NCBI GenBank assembly: GCA_016841945.1
Contig: JAENYC010000003.1
Location: 1-64,000 of the forward strand
From: Haloplasma contractile
Lineage (GTDB): Bacteria; Bacillota_I; Bacilli_A; Haloplasmatales; Haloplasmataceae
Reading direction: 5' to 3'
Length of the DNA stretch: 64,000 nucleotides
The notes beneath the pieces were generated by a model. That model saw nothing but the letters and a program-made list of their open reading frames with translations. It had not been told where the DNA came from and ran no database searches. This document shows, one piece after another, positions 17,106 to 26,304 of this stretch; position 1 is the first letter of the stretch, and each line of letters starts with the position of its first letter. Both the position numbers and the translations under genes were made by a program.

Positions 17106-17130
17106 TTAAAAAAGGATAAAAAATTATCCT
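17106..17130 (-). terminator. Rho-independent terminator
   Basis: Minus strand: AGGATAA, 4-nt loop, TTATCCT, then six T. The stem overlaps the stop codon of the gene remnant at 17124-17262. The interval 16935-17105 shows nothing I recognise. Confidence 0.7.
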
Positions 17131-17262
17131 CTTCTTATGATTTTTAGATTCCAATGCTTATCTTTAGATCATACTGGAATATAATATATTTTTTCATTAT
17201 GTTTATCATCGCGTTCTTTTGGATTAAGCGAATTTAAAGAGTTTGAACAAAAAAATAATACT
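17124..17262 (-). pseudogene. C-terminal remnant of an unknown gene
   Basis: About 45 codons of protein-like sequence (NPKERDDKHNEKIYYIPV, a TGA at 17169-17171, then SKDKHWNLKIIRRG) end at a TAA directly followed by a terminator, as a real gene end would. The 5' part is cut off by the flanking repeat at 17265-17288. Family not recognised. Confidence 0.4.
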
Positions 17263-17264
17263 TA

Positions 17265-17288
17265 TGATGTTAGAATTAATACTGGACT
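17265..17288. repeat. Right copy of 24-base flanking direct repeat
   Basis: Identical to 3528-3551 except for one base. It lies about 90 nt downstream of the point where dacF loses homology, so it marks the right edge of the accessory island or the edge of a deletion. Confidence 0.6.
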
Positions 17289-17328
17289 AAACAAGGTATA
17301 ACCAATTGATACAAAAAAATAATAAAAC

Positions 17329-18051
17329 TTAAATATATATATAAAAATTATTAGATAATTTTTTGGTAGTTTTTATGAATACTAATTTATTGGTATTAAC
17401 TAGCCAAAACTTTTCATTGGTATCTTCTCTAATATAGTCTTCGTATATACTTGAATATTTGACTGTTATATCTTCATATCTTAATAATAAATCTTTTGCC
17501 AACATTGCCATATCATATGCACTAGAGTAATGTCCTTCATCAAAATCAGATAGCCCTGTCGGGTCTACAAAATGAGTATTTTCAAGTCCTAATGCTTCCA
17601 CTCTTTCATTCATTTGTTGAACGAATAATTCTTCACTTCCAGCGACTAATTCAGCTAGTGCAACCGTTGCATCATTGGCACTTACAATAACCATACATTT
17701 AAATAAGTCTTCCACAGACATCTGTTCTCCTGTTTCTAACCAAACTTGAGAACCACCATAACTCGCTGCATGCTCTGAAATCGTCACAATATCATCCCAT
17801 TTGATTTGTCCTTTATCAATTGCTTCTAATACTAATGTTATCGCTAAAATTTTAGTCATAGACGCAGGGGCTCTTTTTTCATGTTCATTTTTTTGATATA
17901 AGACATCGCCTGTATGTAACTCTATTAATATCGCTGATTTCGCATTTTTCACAAGATCATTCGTTTCAGTAGCCGAAACATCTTTTTTTACATAACCCAT
18001 TAAAAATAAAATAAAAATAACTAAAAATAAGAATAAACTTTTTTTTCTCAT
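17329..18051 (-). pseudogene. dacF: Truncated D-alanyl-D-alanine carboxypeptidase (DacF type)
   Basis: The first 225 residues are a good class A low-molecular-weight PBP: signal peptide, SxxK in PASMTKILA, SxN in VSANDATVAL, and the conserved HFVDPTGLSDFDEGHYSSA and VNTNKLV. After NTNKLV the sequence turns into an unrelated AT-rich tail (FIKTTKKLSNNFYIYI) and stops, so the KTG triad motif and the C-terminal domain are missing; normal length is about 380-400. The product should be inactive. The ATG at 18051 follows GAGGTG. Its place behind pdp is usual for Firmicutes. The break lies next to the island's right repeat, so island insertion or a later deletion is the likely cause. Confidence 0.82.
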
Positions 18052-18132
18052 AAACCACACCTCGATAAAATAATATGTGAAATAATAATTTATATAACTA
18101 ATAATTGACAAAATTTATTAATTTTATAAAAA

Positions 18133-18154
18133 AAACTACACAATTGTGTAGTTT
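18133..18154. terminator. Bidirectional terminator-like palindrome
   Basis: AAACTACACAATTGTGTAGTTT is flanked by A-run and T-run; on the minus strand it ends in eight T and closes the pdp/177-aa transcript. Confidence 0.7.
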
Positions 18155-18172
18155 TCTTCCTATCATAAACAT

Positions 18173-18652
18173 TTATGCTAAATGATAATGATAATCTGGA
18201 TTATATTCTTTATGTAAATCTCTTAAAAACTGTATTTGCTTTGTGGTATCCTTTTCAATATGTTTTAAGATTCTCTCTAAATCACGTGTGATTTTAACAA
18301 TGGTATATCTGTCAATATTTAATTTATTATACAAGACTTTTAAATGACCTAATGATAATTTTTGTTTCTTTATATATTTAATATTCTTTCTAGTTTTCTT
18401 TGTTAGAATATCTCTATACTTTTTTAATAAATCACGAATCATCTTTTTTTCATGTCTATCTAATTTATGATCATCATGATAACTAAGCGCAATTGTGGTT
18501 GCGATGATTCCAGCAATATAAGATTCTTGATTTTTTGTCACATCTAATTTTTCTTCATTAAAACGATCTTTTGAAGTTTTTCCGACACCATCATATGATG
18601 CTTCAAATATTCCTATAATAACCTCTAATACAAATTCAACTAATTCTTCCAT
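18173..18652 (-). CDS. Hypothetical helical protein
   Basis: A 159-aa protein from the ATG at 18652 (GAGAGGG 8 nt upstream), starting MEELVEFVLEVIIGIFEA. Residues 50-85 (SYIAGIIATTIALSYHDDHK then LDRHEKKMI) recall the TerB-like helical fold with acidic/His residues, but this is only a resemblance. The C-terminal half is very Lys-rich and helical, ending in a Tyr/His-rich tail. It lies between pdp and the terminator, probably cotranscribed with pdp. Confidence 0.6.
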   Translation of the reverse strand: MEELVEFVLEVIIGIFEASYDGVGKTSKDRFNEEKLDVTKNQESYIAGIIATTIALSYHDDHKLDRHEKKMIRDLLKKYRDILTKKTRKNIKYIKKQKLSLGHLKVLYNKLNIDRYTIVKITRDLERILKHIEKDTTKQIQFLRDLHKEYNPDYHYHLA

Positions 18653-18727
18653 ATTAAAATCCCTCTCTATGATTAAATGATTTGTGTTTATTATATCATA
18701 AATCATTTAAAAAAAGAGGGATTTTTT

Positions 18728-20029
18728 TTATTTTACAACATCTAATATCAATGTTCTTTTATCTATTTTTTCATGAGTTAAGACAAATATTTTTCTAAAC
18801 TCATTTAAACTTTCATCACTTAATTCCTCATTACTATAAATTATACCAAGTGTTGAATCGTTATCGACATAATCGCCAATTTTCTTTTTCATTTTTAATC
18901 CAACCGCTAAATCAATGTCAGATTCCTTTGTCGCTCTGCCAGCACCTAGTTTAGATGCATAAACACCAACAGCTAGCGCATTAATCGATTGAATATATCC
19001 TTTATTTTCTGATTTTACTTCATAGACATATTTAGCTTGTGGTAGACGCTTATAATCTTCAACAACTAAATCATCTCCGCCTTGTGCTTTAATAAATTCT
19101 CTAAATTTATTAAGTCCTTCACGATTATCGATTTGTGTTTTTAATACTCCAATCGCTTCTCTAATCGTTTCAGCTTCACCTGCATTAACTAATATATGGG
19201 CTCCTAAATGGAGTACCAATTCTTCAAAATCCTTTGGTCCATTCCCCTTTAGTGTTTCAATTGCTTCTATTATTTCTAAACTATTTCCTACCGCTTCACC
19301 TAAAGGTTCGTCCATATTAGTAATTAGCGCTGATACATTCCGATTAAATTTCTTTCCAATTTCAACCATTGTTTCTGATAAATCCTTCGCATGAGTTAAG
19401 TCCTTCATAAATGCGCCTGAACCTACTTTAACATCTAATACAATTGTTTTTGCGCCTGATGCAATCTTTTTCCCCATAATAGATGACGCGATCAATGGAA
19501 CTGATTCAACTGTGCCGGTCACATCACGTAAGGCATATAATTTTTTATCGGCAGGACATAAATTTTTAGTCTGTCCAATAATCGCAATGCCTATATCATT
19601 CATTTGTTTTATAAAATCAACATCTGATAGTTCAATGCTAAAACCTGGTATTGATTCTAACTTATCTAATGTTCCACCTGTATGTCCTAAACCTCTTCCA
19701 CTCATTTTTGCAAGTTTTACATTACAACTCGCTATTAATGGTCCTAAAGCTAGGGAGGTTTTATCTCCCACACCCCCTGTTGAATGTTTATCAACTGTTT
19801 TACCATCTACTTCAGATAAATCAATAGTATCCCCACTTAAAACCATTGCTTTTGTAAGATGAAAGGCTTCTTCATCGGTCATATCTTGAATACATATCGC
19901 CATTAATAAACTAGACATTTGATAATCCGGAATATTACCCTCAGTGTAAGCTTGAATCAGCCAGTTTATTTCTTCTTCGTTTAATGCCTCTTTGTTCCGC
20001 TTTTTTAAAATCAAGTCGACCATTCTCAT
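18728..20029 (-). CDS. pdp: Pyrimidine-nucleoside phosphorylase
   Basis: A 433-aa protein, full length for the thymidine/pyrimidine phosphorylase family, which splits thymidine, deoxyuridine and uridine with phosphate to base and (deoxy)ribose-1-phosphate in salvage. Landmarks: the helical N-terminal domain with IQAYTEGNIPDYQMSSLLMA, phosphate-binding KHSTGGVGDKTSL (about 81-93), and the family signature SGRGLGHTGGTLDKLES (about 110-126). GGAGATGA precedes the ATG. It heads a short minus-strand unit with the 159-aa protein; dacF follows beyond a terminator. Confidence 0.95.
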   Translation of the reverse strand: MRMVDLILKKRNKEALNEEEINWLIQAYTEGNIPDYQMSSLLMAICIQDMTDEEAFHLTKAMVLSGDTIDLSEVDGKTVDKHSTGGVGDKTSLALGPLIASCNVKLAKMSGRGLGHTGGTLDKLESIPGFSIELSDVDFIKQMNDIGIAIIGQTKNLCPADKKLYALRDVTGTVESVPLIASSIMGKKIASGAKTIVLDVKVGSGAFMKDLTHAKDLSETMVEIGKKFNRNVSALITNMDEPLGEAVGNSLEIIEAIETLKGNGPKDFEELVLHLGAHILVNAGEAETIREAIGVLKTQIDNREGLNKFREFIKAQGGDDLVVEDYKRLPQAKYVYEVKSENKGYIQSINALAVGVYASKLGAGRATKESDIDLAVGLKMKKKIGDYVDNDSTLGIIYSNEELSDESLNEFRKIFVLTHEKIDKRTLILDVVK

Positions 20030-20222
20030 ATAAATTCATCTCCTTTTTTAAAGTGCGTTATTATTATATCATGTTTTTATAAAAACATTAAGTATAAGTT
20101 TAATATTGAGAAAAAAAGATGAACTAAATCTAATCGGCACAAAGTTTATTTAAGTTAAAACAATAAAATATTTGTATGAAAAAGATATTCAATCAAAAAA
20201 TATACTTAACAGGTGATAAAAT

Positions 20223-21638
20223 ATGAAACAATATTTATTTATTTTCTCTTTTAGTATTTTTATTCTACTTGGTTCAAATGTAAAAGCAACTTTTGATTAT
20301 CATATCATTGATATACCTGATAATAATCTTGAAACTTCCGTTCGTACTTTACTAAGAAAACCAAATGGTGATTTAAAAATTGAAGATTTAGAAAGAATTA
20401 AAAAACTCACCATCAATCATAAAAATATTAAAAATATAGATGGTATTCAATATATGAAGAATCTTATAGAACTTGATTTAAGTCATAATAAAATAGAGGA
20501 TATATCTTACTTACAAGACTTAAACAACTTAACCCATCTTAAATTAAACTACAACAATATTAGAAATATAAGCCCCTTAAATAATCTAATGAAACTAAAG
20601 TTATTAGGACTTGACCATAATGGTTTAAAAGATATAACACCGTTAAATCATCTTATTCATCTAAAATCTCTATCTTTAAGTTTTAATCAAATCAGTGATA
20701 TAACGCCTCTTAAACCTCTATCAAAATTAATTTACCTCAATTTATATGATAATGAAATAGAAAATATTAATACAATAGGGAATTTAAATGCACTTATAAA
20801 ACTATCACTTGGTAAAAATCAAATTATAAATATAGATGCTTTAAGTCAATTAAATTCTTTATTATCTTTAGAATTAAAAGAAAATAAAATTGATAATATA
20901 TCTCCTATATATACATTAATGAAGTTAAGATACCTTTATCTATATCATAATCAAATAAAAGAAATAAATTTTACAGAATTAGAAAATTTAGTTTTTTTAG
21001 ATTTATCATCTAATCAAATTGAAACAATTGATAGTATAAAAAACCTTACTCATTTGAAAAAACTTCATCTAAATCATAATAAAATTCAGGATATTAAAGG
21101 GATAAACAATTTAAAACAATTAACTAATCTGTCTATATCTCATAATAAAATAATGAATATTTTTCCTTTAAATCAGTTAAAGCAATTAGAAAAATTGTAT
21201 TTAAGTCATAATAAAATAAAAGAAGTCTTTGCATTATCTGATTGTAAAAATTTAAGATATATCGATATTTCTTATAATCAAATAACAGATATTACACCAT
21301 TACGACAAATCGATTACCTACCGTTAACTTCAATCAACATTCATCATAACCCTTTACCCGATTATGTATTTTCTGATTATGATACCCATCTTTATGTATT
21401 AAATCAATTACAAGATGACATCATAAAAGCGATAAAAAACTATTATGGTGAGAATAGACAATATATGAATGCTGGTATATTAAAAACTAAATTAAATCAT
21501 TCATCATATGAGATTATGATTAAACTTGAAACATTTAAAGGGCCACATAACCCCCCCTATGGATTAGATATTATTACTTTTGTTTCAGACTATAATCAAA
21601 TAACGATTAAAAAATATGACCATCATGATATAAATTAA
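20223..21638 (+). CDS. Secreted leucine-rich-repeat protein
   Basis: A 471-aa protein with a signal peptide (to about residue 23) and some 14 consecutive 22-residue repeats (about 60-380) of the internalin/SDS22 type, such as LIELDLSHNKIEDISYLQDL. This fold makes a curved binding surface for a protein partner; there is no LPXTG or transmembrane anchor, so it would be released or held by other means. The last 90 residues are a separate, non-repeat domain. AGGTGATAAAAT precedes the ATG. The stop lies 12 nt before the flavoenzyme gene, so the two are probably cotranscribed. A C7 tract at 21551-21557, near the 3' end, could cause slippage. Confidence 0.85.
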   Translation: MKQYLFIFSFSIFILLGSNVKATFDYHIIDIPDNNLETSVRTLLRKPNGDLKIEDLERIKKLTINHKNIKNIDGIQYMKNLIELDLSHNKIEDISYLQDLNNLTHLKLNYNNIRNISPLNNLMKLKLLGLDHNGLKDITPLNHLIHLKSLSLSFNQISDITPLKPLSKLIYLNLYDNEIENINTIGNLNALIKLSLGKNQIINIDALSQLNSLLSLELKENKIDNISPIYTLMKLRYLYLYHNQIKEINFTELENLVFLDLSSNQIETIDSIKNLTHLKKLHLNHNKIQDIKGINNLKQLTNLSISHNKIMNIFPLNQLKQLEKLYLSHNKIKEVFALSDCKNLRYIDISYNQITDITPLRQIDYLPLTSINIHHNPLPDYVFSDYDTHLYVLNQLQDDIIKAIKNYYGENRQYMNAGILKTKLNHSSYEIMIKLETFKGPHNPPYGLDIITFVSDYNQITIKKYDHHDIN

Positions 21639-21649
21639 GGAGGAAAAAA

Positions 21650-23161
21650 ATGCATCATTCACTATGGTTAGATCAATACAATATGAAAGGTTTTCCCGAA
21701 CTAAATAATGATTTAGAAGTTGATATATTAGTTGTAGGAGGTGGTATTACGGGTATCACCTCAGCCCTACTTTTAGTTGAAGAAGGGTTTAAAGTTGCAA
21801 TCGTTGAAAAATTTAAACTCATGCATGGAACAACAGGGCATACAACCGCTAAAGTCACCATTCAACATGGTATCGTGTATCAAGATTTAATTAAACGATT
21901 TGGAGTTAACAATACACAACTGTATGTTGATTCTAACATAAAAGCCCATGAACTAATAAAGGAAAATATTAAAACCTTAGAGATAGATTGTGATTATGAA
22001 GAAGTCACAAGTTTTATTTACACACAAAAAACAAACAAACTTAAAAAAATTGAAAATGAATATAAAGCAGCACTAAAACTAAACATTGATAGTTTTCTTA
22101 CTGATCAATTAAAATTACCATTTGATGTAAAAGGTGCAATTGGATTTAAAAATCAAGCGCATTTTAATGTAACAAAATATCTACACAAATTAATCGAAGA
22201 ATTTGATAGAAATGATGATAGTTATATCTTTGAACATTCTAAAGTTATGAAAGTGACAGAAGAAGATGATAAATGTATTAGTTATTTAGATAATGGTGTG
22301 AAAGTTAAATCACGATTTGTTGTGATGGCATCCCATTATCCCGTTAATTGTACCTACAATATGTACTTTTCTAAATTAAAACCATCCATCACCTATTTGA
22401 TTGCCGCAAAACACCATGTCCCATTAGATAATGGTGACTACATCAATGTTGAAAAACCAACCCGTTCTTTAAGGACTCAAGTCTATCATGATGACCGATT
22501 ATTACTCATCGCAGGAGAAAATCATCAAACGGGCCATAAATCAGATAATCTCTCCCATTTTGATAACTTAGAAATATTTGGTCGTGAATATTTTAAAATT
22601 GAAAAACCTCTCTATCGTTTTTCTACACAAGATTATTACACATTTGACAAACTTCCTTATATTGGTCGTCTAAATTTAAAATCACCGCATATCATTGTTG
22701 CCACTGGTTATAAAAAATGGGGGATGACAACGAGTCATGTTGCCGCTATTTTAGCAAGAGATTTAATTACCAACAAAAAAACAGCATATGAAGATTTATA
22801 TGACCCTATTAGATTAAGTGATAAGATCAACTGTAAGTACTTTATGTATAATTTAAAAAGCATTAAATGTTTTATCACTGATCGTATAAAATCAAAAGAA
22901 AGAGAATTTGATGTAGAAAAAGGAATGGGAAAAGTAGTGTCATATAAGGGCAAAAAATATGGTGTTTATAAAGATGATGAAGGAAAAACTTATATTGTTG
23001 ATGTTGTTTGCCCACATTTAAAATGTATTTTATCTTTTAATCCTGATCATAAAACCTATGATTGTCCTTGTCATGGTTCTCGTTTTACTTACAAAGGAAA
23101 ATATATTGATGGTCCATCGATAAAAGATTTAAAACGAATAAATTTTAAAGATATTAACTAG
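21650..23161 (+). CDS. FAD oxidoreductase with a C-terminal Rieske domain (YhfW-like)
   Basis: A 503-aa protein combining a DAO-type flavoprotein domain (FAD-binding VGGGITGITSALLLVEEGF near 29-47; HGTTGHTTAKVT; GYKKWGMTTSH near the end of the domain) with a Rieske [2Fe-2S] domain (CPHLKC and CPCHGSRF, about 448-480, supplying the Cys-His / Cys-His ligands). B. subtilis YhfW has the same layout; the substrate is not established. Start preceded by AAGGAGGAAAAAA. It lies between the LRR protein and an amine-oxidase-like flavoenzyme, suggesting a small redox unit. Confidence 0.88.
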   Translation: MHHSLWLDQYNMKGFPELNNDLEVDILVVGGGITGITSALLLVEEGFKVAIVEKFKLMHGTTGHTTAKVTIQHGIVYQDLIKRFGVNNTQLYVDSNIKAHELIKENIKTLEIDCDYEEVTSFIYTQKTNKLKKIENEYKAALKLNIDSFLTDQLKLPFDVKGAIGFKNQAHFNVTKYLHKLIEEFDRNDDSYIFEHSKVMKVTEEDDKCISYLDNGVKVKSRFVVMASHYPVNCTYNMYFSKLKPSITYLIAAKHHVPLDNGDYINVEKPTRSLRTQVYHDDRLLLIAGENHQTGHKSDNLSHFDNLEIFGREYFKIEKPLYRFSTQDYYTFDKLPYIGRLNLKSPHIIVATGYKKWGMTTSHVAAILARDLITNKKTAYEDLYDPIRLSDKINCKYFMYNLKSIKCFITDRIKSKEREFDVEKGMGKVVSYKGKKYGVYKDDEGKTYIVDVVCPHLKCILSFNPDHKTYDCPCHGSRFTYKGKYIDGPSIKDLKRINFKDIN

Positions 23162-23248
23162 ATTACTAGCCACTGGCTAGTTTCTTTTTTTTGTTGGAAT
23201 ATGTCAAGTCTCCTATATAAAATGCATATGATTTAATAGGTGATAAAA

Positions 23249-24847
23249 ATGGTATATTTGCCTAATAATCCTAGCGATGAAGATCGCTACCACATTCTAA
23301 AAAAAGATTTAAAGGCACTTAACAGGTTAGAAGATTTTCCTTATATTATTCAGTATACAAAACCACCCCTTTCAATAAACAATATTTTACCTAAAAATTG
23401 TTTAAAGGGTAAAAGAGTAGGTGTTATCGGTGCTGGTCTTGCTGGTCTTAGTAGTAGTTATGAATTAAGTAAATTAGGCTGTGATATTACAATATTAGAA
23501 GCCAATCCAAAACGTATTGGAGGAAGAATTTATACTTACTTTTTTGAACATGATTTATATGGTGAATTAGGTGCGATGAGAATACCCATTTCTCATGAAA
23601 GTTCTTGGCACTATATAAAAGAATTTAAGCTCTCTACTAATCCCTTTATTCAAACGAGTGAAAATAATGTATTATATGTAAAAAATAAACGATTTTTCGG
23701 TTTAGACATTGATGATGATGTGAAAAAATACTTATATCCTTTATTTCATTTAAAACCTAATGAGCAAAAGATACCCTTAACAGAATTGATAGAATATGTT
23801 TATAATCAACCCCTTTATAATACACCTGTTGAATTAAGACCCCTTATCATCGCTATTAGAAAGAAATACCCAAAAGAAATCAAACAATTTGATCAAATCA
23901 CATTTAGGAAAAATTGTGAATTATTAGGATTATCTCGAAACGCAATCGATTTAGTAAACCGTGTAATCGGTACTGATAGTGGTGTCTTTTATTATAATTT
24001 TTTAGAAATACTAAAAGAAACCTATCCCGTAAGTACTTACAATCTATATGAAATAACTGGAGGATTTTATAAATTAGTAGATGCTTTTAAAAATGCATTA
24101 GAAGCGAAAAATGTTGAAATAAGGATGGGACAACGTGTATTAGGTATTTATGATCAACACAATCATATACTAATCAAAGCATTTAACACCCATCATCAGA
24201 TATATGAAAATCATGAATTTGACTACCTCATCTGCGCCATTCCATTTTCAACATTAAGATTAATTGATATAAATCCGTTGTTTTCTAATGAAAAAATGTC
24301 TGCGATTAGAGAAATAAACTATAGTCCAGCGCAAAAAACCATTCTTTTATTCAATGAACGCTTTTGGGAAAGAAGCATCAACAATCAAATCGTATTAGGA
24401 GGAAAACTCATTACAGACCTTCCAATAACGACTGCTTGGTTTCCATCTCATCGTTTCAAAGAAAATAAAGGAGTGTTAGTCGCCTCATATAACATGAGCT
24501 TAGATAGCACACGATTAACTAATGTAAATGAAGAATATACAATATATGAAATATTACGTCAACTCGAATCCTGTTACGGATTACCAATGGGTTATCTCAA
24601 TGATAAAGTACTTGATTATAAAATTCTAAATTGGAATAAATACTCTTATACATTAGGTGCTTTTGCAAAATACTATACTGAACAAAATGAACTTTTTGCC
24701 TATTCTTCATATGTTCCCGAATATCGTCATAAAATCTATTTTGCAGGTGAACACATCAGTCCATTTCATGGCTGGGTACAGGGTGCCCTACAAAGTGGCA
24801 TGATGGCAGCTAATTTATTAGCTTCATGGGTAAAAAAAACACGTTAA
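23249..24847 (+). CDS. Flavin-containing amine oxidase family protein
   Basis: A 532-aa protein with an FAD-binding Rossmann motif VGVIGAGLAGLSSSYEL (about 52-68), the GG-doublet RIGGRI, a C-terminal FAD motif IYFAGEHISPFHGWVQGAL (about 497-515) typical of monoamine oxidase-like enzymes, and an unusual 50-residue N-terminal extension. It probably oxidises an amine or amino acid, giving H2O2, but the substrate is unknown. The ATG at 23249 follows AGGTGATAAAA; a GTG 9 nt upstream is part of that ribosome site. It ends in a shared terminator facing cysE. Confidence 0.85.
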   Translation: MVYLPNNPSDEDRYHILKKDLKALNRLEDFPYIIQYTKPPLSINNILPKNCLKGKRVGVIGAGLAGLSSSYELSKLGCDITILEANPKRIGGRIYTYFFEHDLYGELGAMRIPISHESSWHYIKEFKLSTNPFIQTSENNVLYVKNKRFFGLDIDDDVKKYLYPLFHLKPNEQKIPLTELIEYVYNQPLYNTPVELRPLIIAIRKKYPKEIKQFDQITFRKNCELLGLSRNAIDLVNRVIGTDSGVFYYNFLEILKETYPVSTYNLYEITGGFYKLVDAFKNALEAKNVEIRMGQRVLGIYDQHNHILIKAFNTHHQIYENHEFDYLICAIPFSTLRLIDINPLFSNEKMSAIREINYSPAQKTILLFNERFWERSINNQIVLGGKLITDLPITTAWFPSHRFKENKGVLVASYNMSLDSTRLTNVNEEYTIYEILRQLESCYGLPMGYLNDKVLDYKILNWNKYSYTLGAFAKYYTEQNELFAYSSYVPEYRHKIYFAGEHISPFHGWVQGALQSGMMAANLLASWVKKTR

Positions 24848-24870
24848 CAAAATTAAAATGTTAACGTGTT
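24838..24870. terminator. Bidirectional terminator
   Basis: Arms 24838-24849 and 24859-24870 (AACACGTTAACA / TGTTAACGTGTT) between the converging amine oxidase and cysE genes; it overlaps both stop codons. Confidence 0.85.
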
Positions 24871-25382
24871 TTTATCTCTTTTATAACCGCTGGAATCCCA
24901 ACCGCAGTAGAATGGGGTGGTACATCACGAAGTACAACAGCATTTGCGCCAATTTTACTATTTTCACCAATGATGACCGGTCCTAGTATTTTGGCACCTG
25001 CACCTATTGTGACATGATCTTTTACCGTTGGATGTCTTTTCCCATGGTGTTTTCCTGTTCCACCTAAAGTAACACCATGATAAATCATCACGTCATTTCC
25101 TATTTCAGTTGTTTCACCAATCACAACCCCCGTTCCATGATCGATAAAAAATCTTTTTCCTATTTTGGCAGCTGGATGTATCTCTATATTTAATAGATTT
25201 CTTACCATATACATGATAAAGAACGCCATGAGTTTTAATTTAATATGATATAGAAAATGCGCTATCCGATAGATAAAAATTGCTTGAACACCGGGATAGA
25301 ACAGAATAATCTGCAAGAAATTTCTTGCGGCAGGGTCTTTTTCTTTCACAAATTCGATATACGACTTCTCCTTCTCAGACAT
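24861..25382 (-). CDS. cysE: Serine O-acetyltransferase
   Basis: A 173-aa CysE of the short Gram-positive type: N-terminal helices, then a left-handed beta-helix of hexapeptide repeats with [16 protein letters not shown] (about 88-103) and [18 protein letters not shown] (about 108-125), the acetyl-CoA/serine site. It makes O-acetylserine for cysteine synthesis. It starts 7 nt downstream of cysK, its pathway partner, so the two form an operon. Confidence 0.95.
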   Translation of the reverse strand: MSEKEKSYIEFVKEKDPAARNFLQIILFYPGVQAIFIYRIAHFLYHIKLKLMAFFIMYMVRNLLNIEIHPAAKIGKRFFIDHGTGVVIGETTEIGNDVMIYHGVTLGGTGKHHGKRHPTVKDHVTIGAGAKILGPVIIGENSKIGANAVVLRDVPPHSTAVGIPAVIKEIKTR

Positions 25383-25389
25383 ATTTACT

Positions 25390-26304
25390 CTACTCTCCTA
25401 CTTCATATAATGTTGTAGATAAATATCTTTCTCCGTTATCTGGGGCCATGACGACAACACGTTTACCTTTTCCTAATTTCTTCGCAACTTGTATGGCTGC
25501 ATAAACACTAGCACCAGAAGAACCACCAATTAGTAGTCCATATTCTTTCGCTAACTTTCTAGCAGTTTGAAAGGCATCATCTAATGAAACCCTCATCACT
25601 TCATCATAAATATCTATATCTAAAACCTTGGGAATAAACCCCGCACCAATGCCTTGTATTTTATGAGGACCTGGTTTACCACCTGATAATACAGGAGAAT
25701 CAATGGGTTCTACCGCTACAAAATGAATAGGATATTTCTTCTTTAGGATATTTCCTACCCCAGTAATTGTCCCACCGGTTCCAACACCAGCAACAAATAC
25801 ATCAAACCCTTCTTTAAAGTCATTAAGCAATTCCTTAGCGGTTGTTTCTTCATGAGCCTTTACATTATTTTCATTCTCAAACTGCCTTAAAATATAATAT
25901 CCATTTTCTTTGGCAAGTTGTTCGGCCTTATCAATTGCGCCCTTCATTCCTTTTGCACCTTCAGTTAATACAAGCTCAGCTCCGTATGCTTTCATAATTT
26001 TTTGACGTTCCATACTCATCGTATCTGGCATCACAATTATCACTTTATATCCTCTTGCAGCTCCTACCATGGCAACCCCTATTCCTGTATTACCACTGGT
26101 AGGTTCTATTAACGTGTCTCCTAACTTTATTTTTCCTGATTCTTCAGCTGCCTCAATCATTTTTAACGCAATTCTATCTTTAACAGAACCTCCTGGATTA
26201 AAATATTCTAGCTTGACATATACATCAGCATACTCATTAGGTAATTTATTTAGTTTGACAATGGGTGTATTGCCAATTAATTGATCAATTTGATTGACTA
26301 TCAT
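25390..26304 (-). CDS. cysK: Cysteine synthase (O-acetylserine sulfhydrylase)
   Basis: A 304-aa PLP enzyme of the CysK family. PLP lysine is in [11 protein letters not shown] (about 35-45), the substrate loop is PTSGNTGIG (about 68-76), and the phosphate-binding loop is GTGGTITG (about 174-181). It converts O-acetylserine and sulfide to cysteine. First gene of the cysK-cysE operon. AGGAT(GG)-type ribosome site before the ATG. No T-box or SAM riboswitch is visible upstream. Confidence 0.95.
   Translation of the reverse strand: MIVNQIDQLIGNTPIVKLNKLPNEYADVYVKLEYFNPGGSVKDRIALKMIEAAEESGKIKLGDTLIEPTSGNTGIGVAMVGAARGYKVIIVMPDTMSMERQKIMKAYGAELVLTEGAKGMKGAIDKAEQLAKENGYYILRQFENENNVKAHEETTAKELLNDFKEGFDVFVAGVGTGGTITGVGNILKKKYPIHFVAVEPIDSPVLSGGKPGPHKIQGIGAGFIPKVLDIDIYDEVMRVSLDDAFQTARKLAKEYGLLIGGSSGASVYAAIQVAKKLGKGKRVVVMAPDNGERYLSTTLYEVGE

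Larger units (their letters stand above)
3528..17288. mobile_element. Putative integrated inovirus-like (filamentous phage) element, partly decayed
   Basis: Boundaries are the 24-base direct repeats. The core, 8.6-14.5 kb on the minus strand, has the filamentous-phage order: coat-sized membrane protein, two secreted C-terminally anchored proteins, membrane-anchored Zot/pI-like ATPase, Rep_trans initiator and an origin-like duplicated region. The island is AT-richer and its genes shorter than the surroundings, several are broken by frameshifts or stops, and dacF at its right edge is truncated. No integrase or transposase gene is seen inside; filamentous phages often integrate with host recombinases. 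The 3.5-8 kb half may be satellite or older debris rather than the same phage. Confidence 0.65.
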
